Shown here piece by piece: positions 5,619 through 5,706 of a DNA stretch of 5,706 bases. Source of the DNA: RGIG3009 sp045601465 (lineage in GTDB: Bacteria > Bacillota > Clostridia > Oscillospirales > Acutalibacteraceae). The DNA lies in the NCBI GenBank assembly GCA_045601465.1, contig JAZRZU010000004.1, forward strand, positions 1 to 5,706. The letters are read 5' to 3'. The stretch's first letter is position 1. Each line of letters opens with the position of its first letter. Position numbers and translations under genes: made by a program. The notes beneath the pieces are model-generated. The model ran no database searches. It saw nothing but the letters and a program-made list of their open reading frames with translations, and was not told the DNA's origin.

Positions 5619-5706
5619 AGTCGTACACTCTCTCAGAGAAGCCATCCAACTTGCCAATTTACAAGACGGTATGACCGTTTCTTTTCACCATCACCTGCGA
5701 AACGGT
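5611..5706 (+). CDS. citF: Citrate lyase alpha subunit CitF (citrate-ACP transferase), N-terminal fragment
   Basis: The gene starts at the ATG at 5611 and runs off the window after 32 codons. AAGGAG (5597-5602) lies 8 nt before the ATG, and the first 8 nt overlap the end of citE. The fragment ends in DGMTVSFHHHLRNG, the conserved CitF 'LkdGMTISFHHHFRNGD' segment. CitF exchanges the acetyl group on CitD for citrate, giving citryl-CitD and acetate; the complete protein is normally about 510 residues. Only about 18 residues precede DGMT here, whereas CitF proteins I know carry several tens more, so this one appears to have a short N-terminus. The gene order citD-citE-citF and the coupling are as expected. 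Confidence 0.93.
   Translation, partial: MNKVVHSLREAIQLANLQDGMTVSFHHHLRNG

Overview
The window looks like a piece of chromosome from an anaerobic low-to-mid-GC Firmicute of class Clostridia, probably a gut Oscillospirales/Ruminococcaceae-type bacterium. This is inferred from strong AAGGAG-type ribosome sites, TTGACA/TATAAT-type promoters, the protein families present and a GTAGGGCGG...CCGCCCTAC intergenic palindrome of a style common in that group. No taxonomic search was possible.

Layout. 1-242: 3' end of an FAD-dependent oxidoreductase, closed by a strong terminator (257-283). 243-733: a gene-free stretch of about 490 bp. It holds the terminator, a structured segment (332-475) with a perfect 12-bp stem, a second long hairpin and a possible switching pseudoknot, then a GC-rich palindromic repeat (538-607) and a promoter (680-708). 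734-994: a small cysteine-rich putative metal-binding protein. 997-1024: a terminator shared by the two convergent transcripts on either side. 1023-4309, minus strand: citC, then a P-loop protein of unknown role, then a citX-citG fusion. 4310-4464: a divergent promoter region. 4465-5706, plus strand: citD, citE and the start of citF, tightly overlapped.

How the genes work together. citD, citE and citF encode the gamma (acyl carrier), beta (citryl lyase) and alpha (citrate-ACP transferase) subunits of citrate lyase, which splits citrate to acetate and oxaloacetate in anaerobic citrate fermentation. The divergent operon makes the enzyme active. The CitG half of the fusion makes the triphosphoribosyl-dephospho-CoA precursor, the CitX half attaches it to CitD, and CitC acetylates the attached thiol. 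The cluster is therefore split into a maturation arm and a structural arm fired from one 155-bp region with a well-formed promoter for each arm. No citrate transporter, oxaloacetate decarboxylase or citrate regulator is in the window.

The least explained elements are the P-loop protein embedded between citC and citXG, and the structured intergenic segment at 332-475. No CRISPR array, insertion sequence or tRNA/rRNA gene was recognised.
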